From Flavobacteriales bacterium (GTDB lineage Bacteria; Bacteroidota; Bacteroidia; Flavobacteriales_F; PHOS-HE28): a stretch of DNA of 64,000 nucleotides. The translations under genes and the position numbers were made by a program. The stretch lies in assembly GCA_016703105.1 (NCBI GenBank), contig JADJCS010000009.1, positions 124,001 through 188,000 of the forward strand, written 5' to 3'. The notes below the pieces were generated by a model. It saw only the letters and a list, made by a program, of their open reading frames with translations, was not told the DNA's origin and ran no database searches. Shown here piece after piece: positions 56,501 through 64,000 of this stretch. Position 1 is the stretch's first letter. The number at the start of each line of letters is the position of its first letter.

Positions 56501-58630
56501 CACCGTGCCGCCCGTGGCCGTCCACGAATAGGTGTATCCGGGAATGGAGAGAAGCGTGAAGAAACTCACCGTGTCCCCTTCGCAAATGCCTTCCACATCC
56601 GGAAGAACGCTGAAGGGGTCGCTAAAGGAATTCACCGCCACCAACACACTGTCCGTTGCGGTGCAGCCGACACTGTCGGTCACCGTCACGAAGTACTCCG
56701 TAGTGGTCGCTGGGAAAGCGAGCGGGTCGGCGATGTTCGTGGCACTAAGCCCGGTGCCAGGGGACCAGGCGAACGCGCCGATCCCGGTCGCGTTGAGTTG
56801 GACGGTGTCACTTGTGCACAGCGCTGCGTTCGCACCAGCGTCCAATTGGGGCAAGGAGAGCGTCACGGTCATCGTGTCGCTCACAATGCAACCGCTATTG
56901 CTCACCTGCACGATATAGTTGGTGGTGCTGGCGGGCGAAGCATCCGGGTTCGCGACGTTCGTCGCAGAAAGGCCCGTGGACGGGCTCCAATTGAAAGTGC
57001 TGCCCAGCGGCCCCGTGGGAGCGCCTCCTATGTTCACGCTATCGCCAGCGCAGATCGTGAGGTCTGCTCCAGCATCCGCATCCGGTTCGGGAGAGATCGT
57101 GACCTGGAGTTCCACCGGGGGCGCATCGCAACCCAGCGTATCCGTCGCCACCACGGAGACCGTGCCCGTGCCGGGAGCGCCCCAATCCACCGTAATACTA
57201 TTGGTGTTGCCACCGCCTGCTTGCGTACCCCCTGCAAGGGTCCATTGGTAGTTCGCGCCAGCGATGGACGGCACGGTGTAGGCCGCGCCCGTGGTTCCAG
57301 TGCATACCGTCGTGGGACCCAAAATGGGACCAGACCCCAGAAAGGGCTGCACTTGCACTTGCACTACCACATCGATCGTCAACGGGGGACATCCATTGTC
57401 GGTAACGCTCACACTGAACAGGTAGGGTTGGTCCTGGCCTTGATCGCACGCGGTGTTCCAACAGAATTGCGTGGCCACCGTGCCATCCCCTTCCACCGGG
57501 CTGCCGATCGAAGCGGGCGGGTTGAACAAACCACCATCAAAAATGCTGCCGTCCGCGTTCAAGATCAGCGAATCACCATCGGCATCAAGGAACGCGAAAT
57601 CGATGCAGAGCGAGGCCCCGGCTTGCACCGTGTACGAGGCTTGGATCGGGGTGCTCGCTTGTGGTGTGGCATTGGGCGGACAAACGATGGCCTGCAACTG
57701 GAGGTCGCGACGGATGCGTCCGATCTGGATCCCGTTGCGGTATTCCTTCACCTCCACGGCCACCACGTAGTTGCCCTGTAGCGGCGGCTGGTACTGCGTC
57801 AACCCCGTGGCCCCGTTGATGAACGAATAGCCGCCAGCGCCGAAGGGTTGGGTGAGACTGAAGCCGGGGTTGTAGGTCACATCGGCGATCGGCCAGCCCA
57901 GAACGGGTGGAGGCGGGATGATCCCGCCACCGAAATTCTGGGAGTTGTAGGGCACCTCGAAGGAGAATATCAGCAGATCACCATCGGGATCCACCGCTGT
58001 GTTCAAGAAGGTGGCCGTGTCGGAAATGCACAAGAAGGGCGTCGGCAAGCCTAGGAAGATCGGAGAACTATTGTTCACCAATGGTGGGGGAATGAACGCG
58101 TAGTATCCGATGCCCGTTCCGTTCGGGTTGTTCAGGTTGGTGATGTCCAGATTCCTGCAGCACATGTGGTAGTACAGGTGGATCCCGCCGAAATTCAACG
58201 GGATGTCCACCTGGCCGATGAAGCGGCCCTTCACTGTGCAAAGACCCTCACCGACCGTGCAGCCATCCGGTAGGTCCGGTTCGATCAACAACGAATCGGT
58301 GAGGAACACCTGAATGTCCTGTAGTTTCACCTTGTCGCCGTTCGGGTCCAACGGATCTTGGAAATACGCACCCACCAGGAGGGGTGTGTTCAGGTCCTGG
58401 CCCAGCAGATCATAAAGCGTTGGGAAGTTGGAGTTCGGGCCGCAGTTCATGAAGAAATCCAGGTAAACCTCATAGCGGTACAGGCCGCTCCCGGGTGAGG
58501 TTTCACCCAGGTAGGTATACCCCAGATTGCCGCCTACCAAGTGGCTGGCATGCGCGGGGAGAGTGCTGATCGCGATGGCCGCAGCGGCCATCATACGGAG
58601 GAGGTGACGCTTCATGCGCGAGCGGATCAT
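53528..58630 (-). CDS. Giant secreted protein with T9SS type B sorting domain
   Basis: The 1700-residue exported protein has a signal peptide (MMAAAAIAISTLPAHA). The N-terminal 300 residues (ASHLVGGNLGYTYLGE start) match the opening found in many gliding-motility-associated surface proteins. A long series of Ig-like repeats follows (themes PTADAGPD/LCTSDTVQLNATGIG and SWSPGTGLS, about 40-110 residues each). Residues about 1610-1700 are a type B (gliding-motility-associated) C-terminal domain: NVFTPNGDGDNDLFGPI, FNRWGQQMFES and WDGRTFAGEPAVVGTYFYT. The start at 58630 overlaps the stop of the upstream gene (ATGA). It is probably a surface adhesin exported by T9SS. Confidence 0.9.
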   Translation of the reverse strand: MIRSRMKRHLLRMMAAAAIAISTLPAHASHLVGGNLGYTYLGETSPGSGLYRYEVYLDFFMNCGPNSNFPTLYDLLGQDLNTPLLVGAYFQDPLDPNGDKVKLQDIQVFLTDSLLIEPDLPDGCTVGEGLCTVKGRFIGQVDIPLNFGGIHLYYHMCCRNLDITNLNNPNGTGIGYYAFIPPPLVNNSSPIFLGLPTPFLCISDTATFLNTAVDPDGDLLIFSFEVPYNSQNFGGGIIPPPPVLGWPIADVTYNPGFSLTQPFGAGGYSFINGATGLTQYQPPLQGNYVVAVEVKEYRNGIQIGRIRRDLQLQAIVCPPNATPQASTPIQASYTVQAGASLCIDFAFLDADGDSLILNADGSIFDGGLFNPPASIGSPVEGDGTVATQFCWNTACDQGQDQPYLFSVSVTDNGCPPLTIDVVVQVQVQPFLGSGPILGPTTVCTGTTGAAYTVPSIAGANYQWTLAGGTQAGGGNTNSITVDWGAPGTGTVSVVATDTLGCDAPPVELQVTISPEPDADAGADLTICAGDSVNIGGAPTGPLGSTFNWSPSTGLSATNVANPDASPASTTNYIVQVSNSGCIVSDTMTVTLSLPQLDAGANAALCTSDTVQLNATGIGAFAWSPGTGLSATNIADPLAFPATTTEYFVTVTDSVGCTATDSVLVAVNSFSDPFSVLPDVEGICEGDTVSFFTLLSIPGYTYSWTATGGTVVGTNGNTADVLLNIPGPGSVTLVVTDTNGCASSPITENFSVIDSPVADAGPDQSICPGGSANIGGSPTGPIGAQTLWSPAFGLNDSTLANPSATPSVTTTYIVAVIADSICVSTDTVIVFVSIPPANAGPDVAICNGGAVQLTASGGADFLWSPATGLSDAAIADPIASPTITTTYTVQVTDSIGCTATDDVTVTVNDPPNAGTDGSITVCSDGVPVDLSSLLGGSPDIGGTWTPGSIYTPGSGGGTFTYVVTAIAPCVNDSSIVVVTENAAPNAGGNASIEVCSNTTPVDLFTVLGGTPDAGGIWTDPNNNPFSGIFDPSLVTGTVTCTYTVPGAAPCVDAIATVTITIGVAADPGAAMSVSLCSSGIAFNLFDSLAGTPELNGTWTDPLSAAHSDTYDPATDEPGTYTYTIAGAVGCPDTSATVTVQELAPPANAGSDDALCIGDTTQLAGAGGPSYSWSPGTGLSAVDIADPLAFPSNTTTYFLQVTDGQGCIATDSVTITVNALPAASAGSDISLCVGQQGSIGGSPTGPAGSTFLWAPGTGLNSTTDPNPLADPTFTTTYVVGVQDLNGCINTDTVIVNVNPLPSISAGADTSICTGSSVQLNATGTGTFVWSPTTGLSDPNVEDPIATPAATITYTVTLTDSNDCSASDDVTVSVGSLPTIDAGTDVWVCPGFDVQLQATGAASYTWSPVTGLNDPNSSNPSASPVITTVYTVTGTDAAGCDGTDQVTVTVNDDPPVDAGPDQVVCFGTPVQIGGAPTSIPGSSFTWTPGAGLDDASLSNPTASPLATTIYTVTVLNDTCTSTDEVLVTIAGEAVVGFTVRLEARCDGLRVFTTDLSEGAVSYLWTFSDGTTSTEQEPSPVMTYGGDLVISLTITDALGCTASVTQSYPSGSLEDHTDITMPNVFTPNGDGDNDLFGPITDAYLGGCLRMNVFNRWGQQMFESLGNSTTWDGRTFAGEPAVVGTYFYTIDLNGLRFEGSVQLIR

Positions 58631-61551
58631 CGTTGCACCACGATCAAGCGGGACCAGATACCGTCCGGACCATGCACGGAAAGACCGTAGCAGCCCGGGG
58701 GCCATGGTGCAGCATCAAAGGTGGCACTGCGCACCCCTTGTGGAAGGGCTTGGCGCACCATAAGTTCTCCCAAGGCATTGTTGATGGTCACCCACTGATC
58801 CTTGCCCGCACCACGCGTCAGGTTCAAATTGAAGACATCCGATGCTGGCACCGGACCCACCGAACCGATCGGGTCATGCGCTTCTCCGATCCCGGTGAAG
58901 GAACAATCCCATTGTGCCACGAAACCCTCCCAGGTGGTGGGGCCGTTGCTCGCTTCCTGCCGGATGGTAAGCGCCGGGCCGCTGGAGGTGAACACCCCTC
59001 CATTGGGCAGGTCACCCACCGTCGCGCCCGTCAACTCCGCCAACAAAGGCGCGTTCACGGAAGGCCCATCATAGAGCGCCAGGAAATCGAAATTGGTCTC
59101 GAAGGCGAACTGATCGAACAGCAGCGTCACCGTTTCAGCACCAACTGGTGCGAGGGTCACCGAACCGCTCACGCCTGGGGAATAGTCGTCGGTGATGCCG
59201 CCATCATCGACCAGCAGGCCTTGGCACTCATCCAATACCAGCTGTCCATTGTCCGGGATGGAGGAGGTGTCGCACAGGAAGCCCTCCAGATATTGGATAA
59301 GCCCGGTTTGAATTTCGGTGTCGTTCCCGTTCCCGTTCGAGGCGGTCAGTGTCACGGTATAGGTGCCGGGCGTGGTGTAGGTGTGCAGCGGATCTTGATC
59401 GGTGCTCGTGGTGAGGTCGCCGAAGTCCCAGAGCCAACTGTTGGGGAGTGCCGTGCTCGCATCGGTGAATTGCACCACGCCGTCACAAGTCGTCTCGGGT
59501 GTGGCGGTGAATTGTGCGGTGGGGGGCGTGGTGATCTGCGAAACCACAGCGGTGAAGTCCTCCACCTGGCCGAACAGGGGCGGGTCGCACGGGCCGGTGA
59601 TCTCACCCACCACATCGGTGATCACCCGCATGCGCAAGGGTGTATTGTACACCGAACCCTGCGGAATGGCTACCGTACCGCTGGGATCGACGGTGCCAAG
59701 CGCGAAAAAGACCAACTCGTTCGCGGCGAAGACGCCGTCGTTGTCCAGGTCGATCCATGCGTAGGCGTCCTGATCGTTCTGGTCATCGGTCTCCATCGCG
59801 ATGGCGTAGGAACTACCCTCTTCCACCTGCGCCACCTGGCCACAACTCCGGTCCTGGTAGCCCTCCGCTCCATCCACGCTCGTGCTATTGATACCGGCGA
59901 ACGTGATGCCCAACAGGCCATAGCCACAGCAATAGCTTTGGGTCTGTGGGGTGCATTGCGCGGCCGGTAGTTGGCCGTTCAGGTCGACCGTGATCAGGTC
60001 GGTGAAGGTGAGCGTATCCCCCCCGTTGGCGTTGATGGCGATCAGCGTCACGCTGTAGACACCGCTCGCGAGGTAGGTGTGTTGGGGCGAGGCATCGGTA
60101 CTCCCGGTCAGATCGCCAAAGTCCCAAGTCCAGCCGGTCGCCAAGTTCAACGAACCATCGGTGAACTGCACTTGCCCGTCGCAACTGAACAGGGGCGATG
60201 CGGTGAACTGGGCGATCGGTGGATCGGGGTTGGTGATGATCACCAGCGCCAGATCCTCCGCCTGCCCGAACTGCGGACCTACGCACGGGTCGAGCGCAGG
60301 GCTCACTTCGTAGTCCGCCATCACCCGTATGCGCAGAGGCACGTTCTGGACCGCCGTGCCGGGCACGATCGAACTCGCGGTCGCAAAGTTCCCGTGGGCC
60401 TCGTCCAGGATCACTTCATCCGCCGTGAACACACCACTGCTGTCCCAGTCCACCCAGACCTTGATCTGGTGCGTCGCGATGGTCCCTGTGGTCACCGCTA
60501 TATCGAGCAAGGAACCCACTTCCACCGTGTCCAGGATGCAGCTGCGGTCCAGGTAGCCACCATCGGCCACAGCATCGTCCGAGGGCAGTGCCACCCCGTT
60601 CAACTCGATGTCCAGGATCCCGAAGCCTTCGATCGTGGGGCTGGATAGCGGCAGGCAGGCGGTATCCGGTCGTGGTCCGTTCGTGAGCACGGTGATGGCT
60701 GCGAATTGCGTGAGCGTGTCGCTGCCGAAGGCGTTCGTCACGATCAGCGTTACGTCGTACACGCCGTCGGCGAGATAGGTATGCTCGGGCGAAGCATCGC
60801 TGCTGCCGGTGAGGTCACCGAAGTCCCAGGTCCAAGTGTCGGGAAGGTACTGTGACGCATCGGTGAACTGTACCACTCCATCGCAGGTAAAGGCAGGGGA
60901 CAGGCTGAATGCGGCCACCGGCGGGATCTCAGCCGGGATCCACTCAAAGCGCAGGTCGGGCCGCTGGTCGCTGTTCACGATCATACCTCCGTTGAAGGTG
61001 CAGACGTTCGGGTTCGGTGTCTGGCGATAGCTCACGCTGGTAAAGCCCGTCGCCGTGCGGTACATGCCGCTGTTCTCCGATCCAAAGCCGTTCGAAAAGC
61101 ACGTCTCGATCAGCAAGTTCGTAAGCCCGTCCCAGGTGAACGGCGAATCGAACGGATGCATGTTCCAGCCGACCGAGGCGGTCAGGTCCAAGGGACCCCA
61201 GACGGGGACCATGCCGGGCTGCCACAGGTTCGTAAGGCCGGTCGCCGTGGTTGTGCCGATACTCACCGTGAAACCAAGCAGGGTGGTGGGTGAGGGGACC
61301 GCCACGTTGAAACCCAGTGAAACGATATCGCCTGCGGTCATTCCCGCAGCGTTCAATTCGCTGGCGAGCACCAGGATCTGGTGCCTGGAGCCATTCGCTT
61401 GGTTGCCGTAAGGTGCGGGATACTGGTTCGGTGGGTTGAAGGTGACGCCGGTACCGATATCGGTGGTGACCTGGGCGCTCAATAATGGTGTGAGGAAAAT
61501 GGCGGTGCATGCCACTGCGGTGCAGTGGATCCACGGGGTCGTGAGGGTCAT
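58627..61551 (-). CDS. Secreted GEVED/PKD/CUB-like mosaic with T9SS type A domain
   Basis: The 974-residue protein has a signal peptide (VACTAIFLTPLLSAQ) and an N-terminal beta domain (about 30-205). Three PKD domains follow (about 210-285, 445-520 and 680-755; each with the theme WTWDFGDLTGS/TWDFGDL), with two GEVED-type domains between them (about 300-440 and 540-670, e.g. GQAEDLALVII). A CUB-like domain lies at 760-890 (GLLVDDGGITDDYSPG, FDFLALYDGPS), then a type A sorting domain (PVPASDVFNLNLTRG, CYGLSVHGPDG, LIVVQR). It opens a coupled chain of four genes, and each stop overlaps the next start by 4 nt. The role is unknown, though surface attachment is likely. Confidence 0.9.
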   Translation of the reverse strand: MTLTTPWIHCTAVACTAIFLTPLLSAQVTTDIGTGVTFNPPNQYPAPYGNQANGSRHQILVLASELNAAGMTAGDIVSLGFNVAVPSPTTLLGFTVSIGTTTATGLTNLWQPGMVPVWGPLDLTASVGWNMHPFDSPFTWDGLTNLLIETCFSNGFGSENSGMYRTATGFTSVSYRQTPNPNVCTFNGGMIVNSDQRPDLRFEWIPAEIPPVAAFSLSPAFTCDGVVQFTDASQYLPDTWTWDFGDLTGSSDASPEHTYLADGVYDVTLIVTNAFGSDTLTQFAAITVLTNGPRPDTACLPLSSPTIEGFGILDIELNGVALPSDDAVADGGYLDRSCILDTVEVGSLLDIAVTTGTIATHQIKVWVDWDSSGVFTADEVILDEAHGNFATASSIVPGTAVQNVPLRIRVMADYEVSPALDPCVGPQFGQAEDLALVIITNPDPPIAQFTASPLFSCDGQVQFTDGSLNLATGWTWDFGDLTGSTDASPQHTYLASGVYSVTLIAINANGGDTLTFTDLITVDLNGQLPAAQCTPQTQSYCCGYGLLGITFAGINSTSVDGAEGYQDRSCGQVAQVEEGSSYAIAMETDDQNDQDAYAWIDLDNDGVFAANELVFFALGTVDPSGTVAIPQGSVYNTPLRMRVITDVVGEITGPCDPPLFGQVEDFTAVVSQITTPPTAQFTATPETTCDGVVQFTDASTALPNSWLWDFGDLTTSTDQDPLHTYTTPGTYTVTLTASNGNGNDTEIQTGLIQYLEGFLCDTSSIPDNGQLVLDECQGLLVDDGGITDDYSPGVSGSVTLAPVGAETVTLLFDQFAFETNFDFLALYDGPSVNAPLLAELTGATVGDLPNGGVFTSSGPALTIRQEASNGPTTWEGFVAQWDCSFTGIGEAHDPIGSVGPVPASDVFNLNLTRGAGKDQWVTINNALGELMVRQALPQGVRSATFDAAPWPPGCYGLSVHGPDGIWSRLIVVQR

Positions 61552-61720
61552 CGTAGAAGGGTTCGCAAGGGACCCTCGAAAGATAGCCGTTCACCCGTGC
61601 GGGCCACGCGTTCCAAGAATTATCCGAAAGGGACCTTTGTGCTGCTGGGATCGTATGGTCCGCGCACTTCCCTGTTCCGTCGAACCATTTAGCCATCCTG
61701 TCCGTATCGGGGGACTATTC

Positions 61721-62293
61721 ATGGGAGATCCCCGGAACCCAGTCCCTTTCCACCACGCGCTCGTGGCGGAGATCCGTGGCCAGGCGCTGGCCCTGGAAGG
61801 GGCTACCCTGCTCTGGGAACACACGGGAACTTTCGCCCGCGCGGACCTGGACGTGGCCTTGCATAGAGTAGAACATGTGAGCGTGGACCACAGCGATGCC
61901 ACTGCGGTGCGCAAGCGATTGATCAGCGTATTGGTGGAAGGCATGGAGAACATCCTTGTGCATGCGGGGAAAGACCTGGCCGCCCTCTGCGCTGTGCTGG
62001 TGCTGAGAACACGGTCGGACTACCGACTGGTGCTCATCAATCCTGTCCCGCTGGCGACCGCGGCACTGCTCCAACACCGCATCGACTTCTTGAACGAGAT
62101 GGACGAGGTGGGACTGAAGGAGCACTACTTGAAACTTCTTGCGAATCGGGAGCGCACGGAGCGTGGTGGTGCGGGACTGGGCTTGCTCACCATGGCCCGC
62201 CGCAGCCAGAGGCCCATGCGCGTTCGGTGCAACCCGTTCTCCGAGACCGAGGCTTTATTCGCTTTGGAACTAGCGGTGCCCCTGGGCGATTGA
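61721..62293 (+). CDS. SiaB-family protein (DUF6272)
   Basis: The 190-residue protein resembles SiaB/DUF6272 proteins, which have a GHKL-type fold and act as kinases on anti-anti-sigma-type partners in regulation of aggregation. Seen here are RRLISVLVEGMENILVHAGK (N-box-like, given in part as VLVEGMENILVHAG) and GGAGLGLLTMARRSQRP (the G2-like GxGLGL loop). The start at 61721 was chosen; a longer frame to 61436 runs through the divergent promoter region. No partner STAS gene or PP2C gene is adjacent. Confidence 0.75.
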   Translation: MGDPRNPVPFHHALVAEIRGQALALEGATLLWEHTGTFARADLDVALHRVEHVSVDHSDATAVRKRLISVLVEGMENILVHAGKDLAALCAVLVLRTRSDYRLVLINPVPLATAALLQHRIDFLNEMDEVGLKEHYLKLLANRERTERGGAGLGLLTMARRSQRPMRVRCNPFSETEALFALELAVPLGD

Positions 62294-62296
62294 ATG

Positions 62297-63523
62297 TTAT
62301 ACCCCGGTGGGCTGCGAAGCGTAGTCCGCCAGGTATTCGAACCTGTCGCTCAACTTACCGTGGGATACGATCGTTGCGCGTTCGATCATCTCTTCATCAC
62401 CATCCCCCAAAAGCGCTGGCAACACGTGGTCCAGGAGGTCTTGGGCGAACGCTTCGGAGGCATCACGAGGTAGCGCGCAGGGTAGGTTGTCCACGGCCAT
62501 AACGAGCACCGAACCCGGGGCGGCGACCTCTGTCTCTTTTCCGCTGTGCGGATCATAGCCATAGAACGGCGCGGCGATGCTGGAAGCTCGTACCGTACTA
62601 TCAATAGGGCCGCCCACATCGCAGCTGATGTCCGCGACCACACGCAAGGAGAGTTCCGTATCGCGCAGGTCTTCGGTCGAAAGGATCTTCGGCCCACGCG
62701 GGTCCCAGAAGTGGCAGGCCAGGTAGACCGACGCTTTTCGGGCGAAAGGGAGGAAAGTGCCCTGATGGCCGCTGGGGTCGGCGTAGAACGCCTTCTTGTC
62801 GAACGGAGCGCCGTCGTTGCGGGCGTAGAGATCCGATGTGCCTACGATGGTGAACACAGGTCCCGGTGCGCCTCGGAGAAAGTCAGAGGTGTTCACTTGA
62901 TGGATCCCGGCGACCTCGAGGATCTCCAAAGCTCCTTGGCCCACGCGCCCAGCACCTGTTATGACGATGCGGAGATCCGTTGTCGTGTACAATTTCTTCA
63001 CCTCATGCTTGAGTTCGGCCAGGTCGTGGCATTCTTCAGCGGGCTTCAGCGGCGGGCCACCATACAACATGTTCCAGCCGCGAAGAGCATTGTAGGTCCC
63101 GACCACACCAGCCCAGTGTCCGAAAGCCAATACACGCTCGCCCTTCGCATCGGTGAGCAGCTCATGGTCGAGCAGCGTGATACCCTTCTTCAGCACGGCC
63201 TGGAGCAACTTCCGATTGTGCGGCTGTTTTTTGATCGTGTGGCTGAAGATCAAGTAGGTCTTCCCTGCGATCAGATCTTCCACCGGCACCTCCTTTACTC
63301 CGATCAACAGGTCGCGATCGCTCATGTCGTCGCTTAGACGAACACCGGCAGCTTCGTACTCCGCATCCGTGAAGGCCCGCACCGGGCTGCGCTCCACCAC
63401 CAGGTCCAGATCGGGGTGGTTCCCTTTGGCCCGGCGTACCGCTTTCGGTGTCATGGCCACCCGGCGATCCACGGGCACTTTGCGTTCGCGGATGATGCCG
63501 ATCCTTCGCTCCATTCCTTTCAT
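62297..63523 (-). CDS. Alanine dehydrogenase/PNT-like NAD(P)-binding enzyme
   Basis: The protein begins MERRIGIIRERKVPVDRRVAMTPK, the N-terminal signature of the alanine dehydrogenase/transhydrogenase and saccharopine dehydrogenase (lysine-forming) group (R-E-x-K-x-x-E-x-R-V-x-x-T-P). The Rossmann site is LRIVITGAGRVGQGALEIL (about residues 208-226), and ADISCDVGGPIDST (about 310-323) is typical of the group. The sequence is closest in feel to saccharopine dehydrogenase-type proteins found in Bacteroidota, but substrate assignment is uncertain. The start at 63523 was chosen; 63514 is equally good. It runs toward the SiaB-like gene and ends 4 nt from its stop. Confidence 0.8.
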   Translation of the reverse strand: MKGMERRIGIIRERKVPVDRRVAMTPKAVRRAKGNHPDLDLVVERSPVRAFTDAEYEAAGVRLSDDMSDRDLLIGVKEVPVEDLIAGKTYLIFSHTIKKQPHNRKLLQAVLKKGITLLDHELLTDAKGERVLAFGHWAGVVGTYNALRGWNMLYGGPPLKPAEECHDLAELKHEVKKLYTTTDLRIVITGAGRVGQGALEILEVAGIHQVNTSDFLRGAPGPVFTIVGTSDLYARNDGAPFDKKAFYADPSGHQGTFLPFARKASVYLACHFWDPRGPKILSTEDLRDTELSLRVVADISCDVGGPIDSTVRASSIAAPFYGYDPHSGKETEVAAPGSVLVMAVDNLPCALPRDASEAFAQDLLDHVLPALLGDGDEEMIERATIVSHGKLSDRFEYLADYASQPTGV

Positions 63524-63603
63524 GCTAAAAACGGCCGCGAAGGTAGATGGATCATCGGTCCTTGGAACTGACATGTTGTCGCGGCGGACCTTGCGGCACG
63601 GCC

Positions 63604-63631
63604 TTGGCCGGATGCGAGCGGCGTATCTTTA
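63604..63631 (+). promoter_or_regulatory. Probable Bacteroidota-type promoter of tmRNA
   Basis: TTGG at 63604-63607 and TATCTTTA at 63624-63631 are close to the TTG (-33) and TAnnTTTG (-7) elements used by the major sigma factor of this phylum, with 16 nt between them. They lie 24 nt upstream of the mature tmRNA 5' end, so a short leader would be removed by RNase P. Confidence 0.5.
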
Positions 63632-63654
63632 CGCTGAGTTCTTTGGAACACCTT

Positions 63655-64000
63655 GGGGCCGACCTGGTTTTGACAGCGGCTTGGTGGTGTGTGTAAGCAG
63701 GCCGAGCGTGAGGTGCGGCTCGTTATCCCAGTGCCTCAACGCCATAACTGGCAACGTAGACTACGCTCTCGCAGCTTAATAGCCTAAGGCTATTCCGCTT
63801 AATCCACGCGAATAACAGTAGCGTGGACGAGTGCCCCTCGGGGAGGCCCGTCATCCTCCTTCCCGGAACCGGGGTATCATCTTGGAAGACTGGCTCATGC
63901 GGTGGTCCGTAGCATGGGTAAGACACAGGACCTAAGCCGTCACTAGGGTGCCCTTTCCCAGGTGATGGTCGAAAACCAATAAAGTGGCTAAGCCTGAAGA
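63655..64000 (+). ncRNA. ssrA: tmRNA (ssrA), 3' end beyond the window
   Basis: The RNA rescues stalled ribosomes by acting as tRNA-Ala and then as a message for a degradation tag. The 5' end GGGGCCGACCTGGTTTTGACAGC is the conserved tRNA-like acceptor/D-arm start. The tag frame ends GGC AAC GTA GAC TAC GCT CTC GCA GCT TAA (63750-63779), giving GNVDYALAA after the loaded alanine, and ATAACT stands just upstream as expected at the resume site. Later parts show pseudoknot-like GC-rich hairpins (63830-63885), and the last visible bases TGGCTAAGCCTGAAGA match the start of the 3' tRNA-like half. The final 40-60 nt, with the T arm and CCA end, are outside the window. Confidence 0.95.

Noticed and set aside
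53528..58630. DNA-level tandem repeats
   Set aside because: The repetition reflects diverged Ig-like protein domains and not noncoding repeats.

Overview
The window looks like chromosomal DNA of a GC-rich member of the Bacteroidota, probably a Flavobacteriales-type lineage. The evidence is six proteins that end in type IX secretion (T9SS) sorting domains of type A or B, PKD/GEVED/HYR-type secreted mosaics, a PorV/PorQ-like barrel, a DUF2807 lipoprotein, the hpt-adk-obgE neighbourhood, a fatty-acid beta-oxidation operon, and a tmRNA with a tag ending in YALAA. Species cannot be fixed from sequence alone.

Layout. 1-6.5 kb: two large secreted T9SS substrates (an M43 metalloprotease cut by the window edge, and a beta-helix protein). 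6.8-9.7 kb: Rieske protein, tryptophan 2,3-dioxygenase and two small unknowns. 9.8-15.8 kb (minus): a 1995-residue T9SS mosaic. 16.2-20.3 kb (minus): an exported unknown and two outer-membrane barrel genes. 20.4-28.3 kb (mostly plus): hpt, adk, obgE, a PAP2 phosphatase, crcB and an alkaline phosphatase, with a T9SS gene inserted in the opposite direction between adk and obgE. 28.4-34.8 kb: OmpA-family protein, then a minus-strand run of histidine kinase, unknown, threonine aldolase, O-methyltransferase and kelch/T9SS protein. 34.9-50.9 kb: a minus-strand beta-oxidation set (MarR regulator, FadB-like enzyme, thiolase, acyl-CoA dehydrogenase) interrupted by two accessory blocks. 51.0-61.6 kb: a broken lipoprotein gene and a minus-strand chain of four secreted-protein genes whose start and stop codons overlap. 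61.7-64.0 kb: SiaB-like protein, an alanine dehydrogenase-like enzyme, and the 5' part of tmRNA.

The accessory blocks inside the beta-oxidation locus are the most interesting part. Block 1 (37.3-40.1 kb) has five 27-nt palindromes beside a Bro-N/DinD-like gene that itself contains a sixth copy, then a PD-(D/E)XK nuclease gene and a small internally repeated protein. Block 2 (41.5-44.3 kb) has a 143-bp element with 26-bp inverted ends, two four-helix-bundle (S23/IVP) genes and an AbiEi/AbiEii toxin-antitoxin pair with its own operator-like palindrome. Block 3 (44.4-47.95 kb) is a two-gene unit between inverted 101-bp repeats: a DUF4238 protein and a 758-residue protein that joins a degenerate N6-methyltransferase domain, an HsdS-like recognition segment and a helical C-terminus carrying a HEPN-type R-N-x-x-x-H motif. 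I regard block 3 as the best candidate for an undescribed defence system.

At least seven single-base indels, nearly all in short homopolymers, break otherwise intact genes (near 2947, 36678, 37200, 38800, 39547, 49241 and 49675), and an eighth gene is disrupted around a 14-G run at 51623. Undoing the indels restores full-length reading frames, so most of these look like consensus errors of a long-read assembly and not real pseudogenes.
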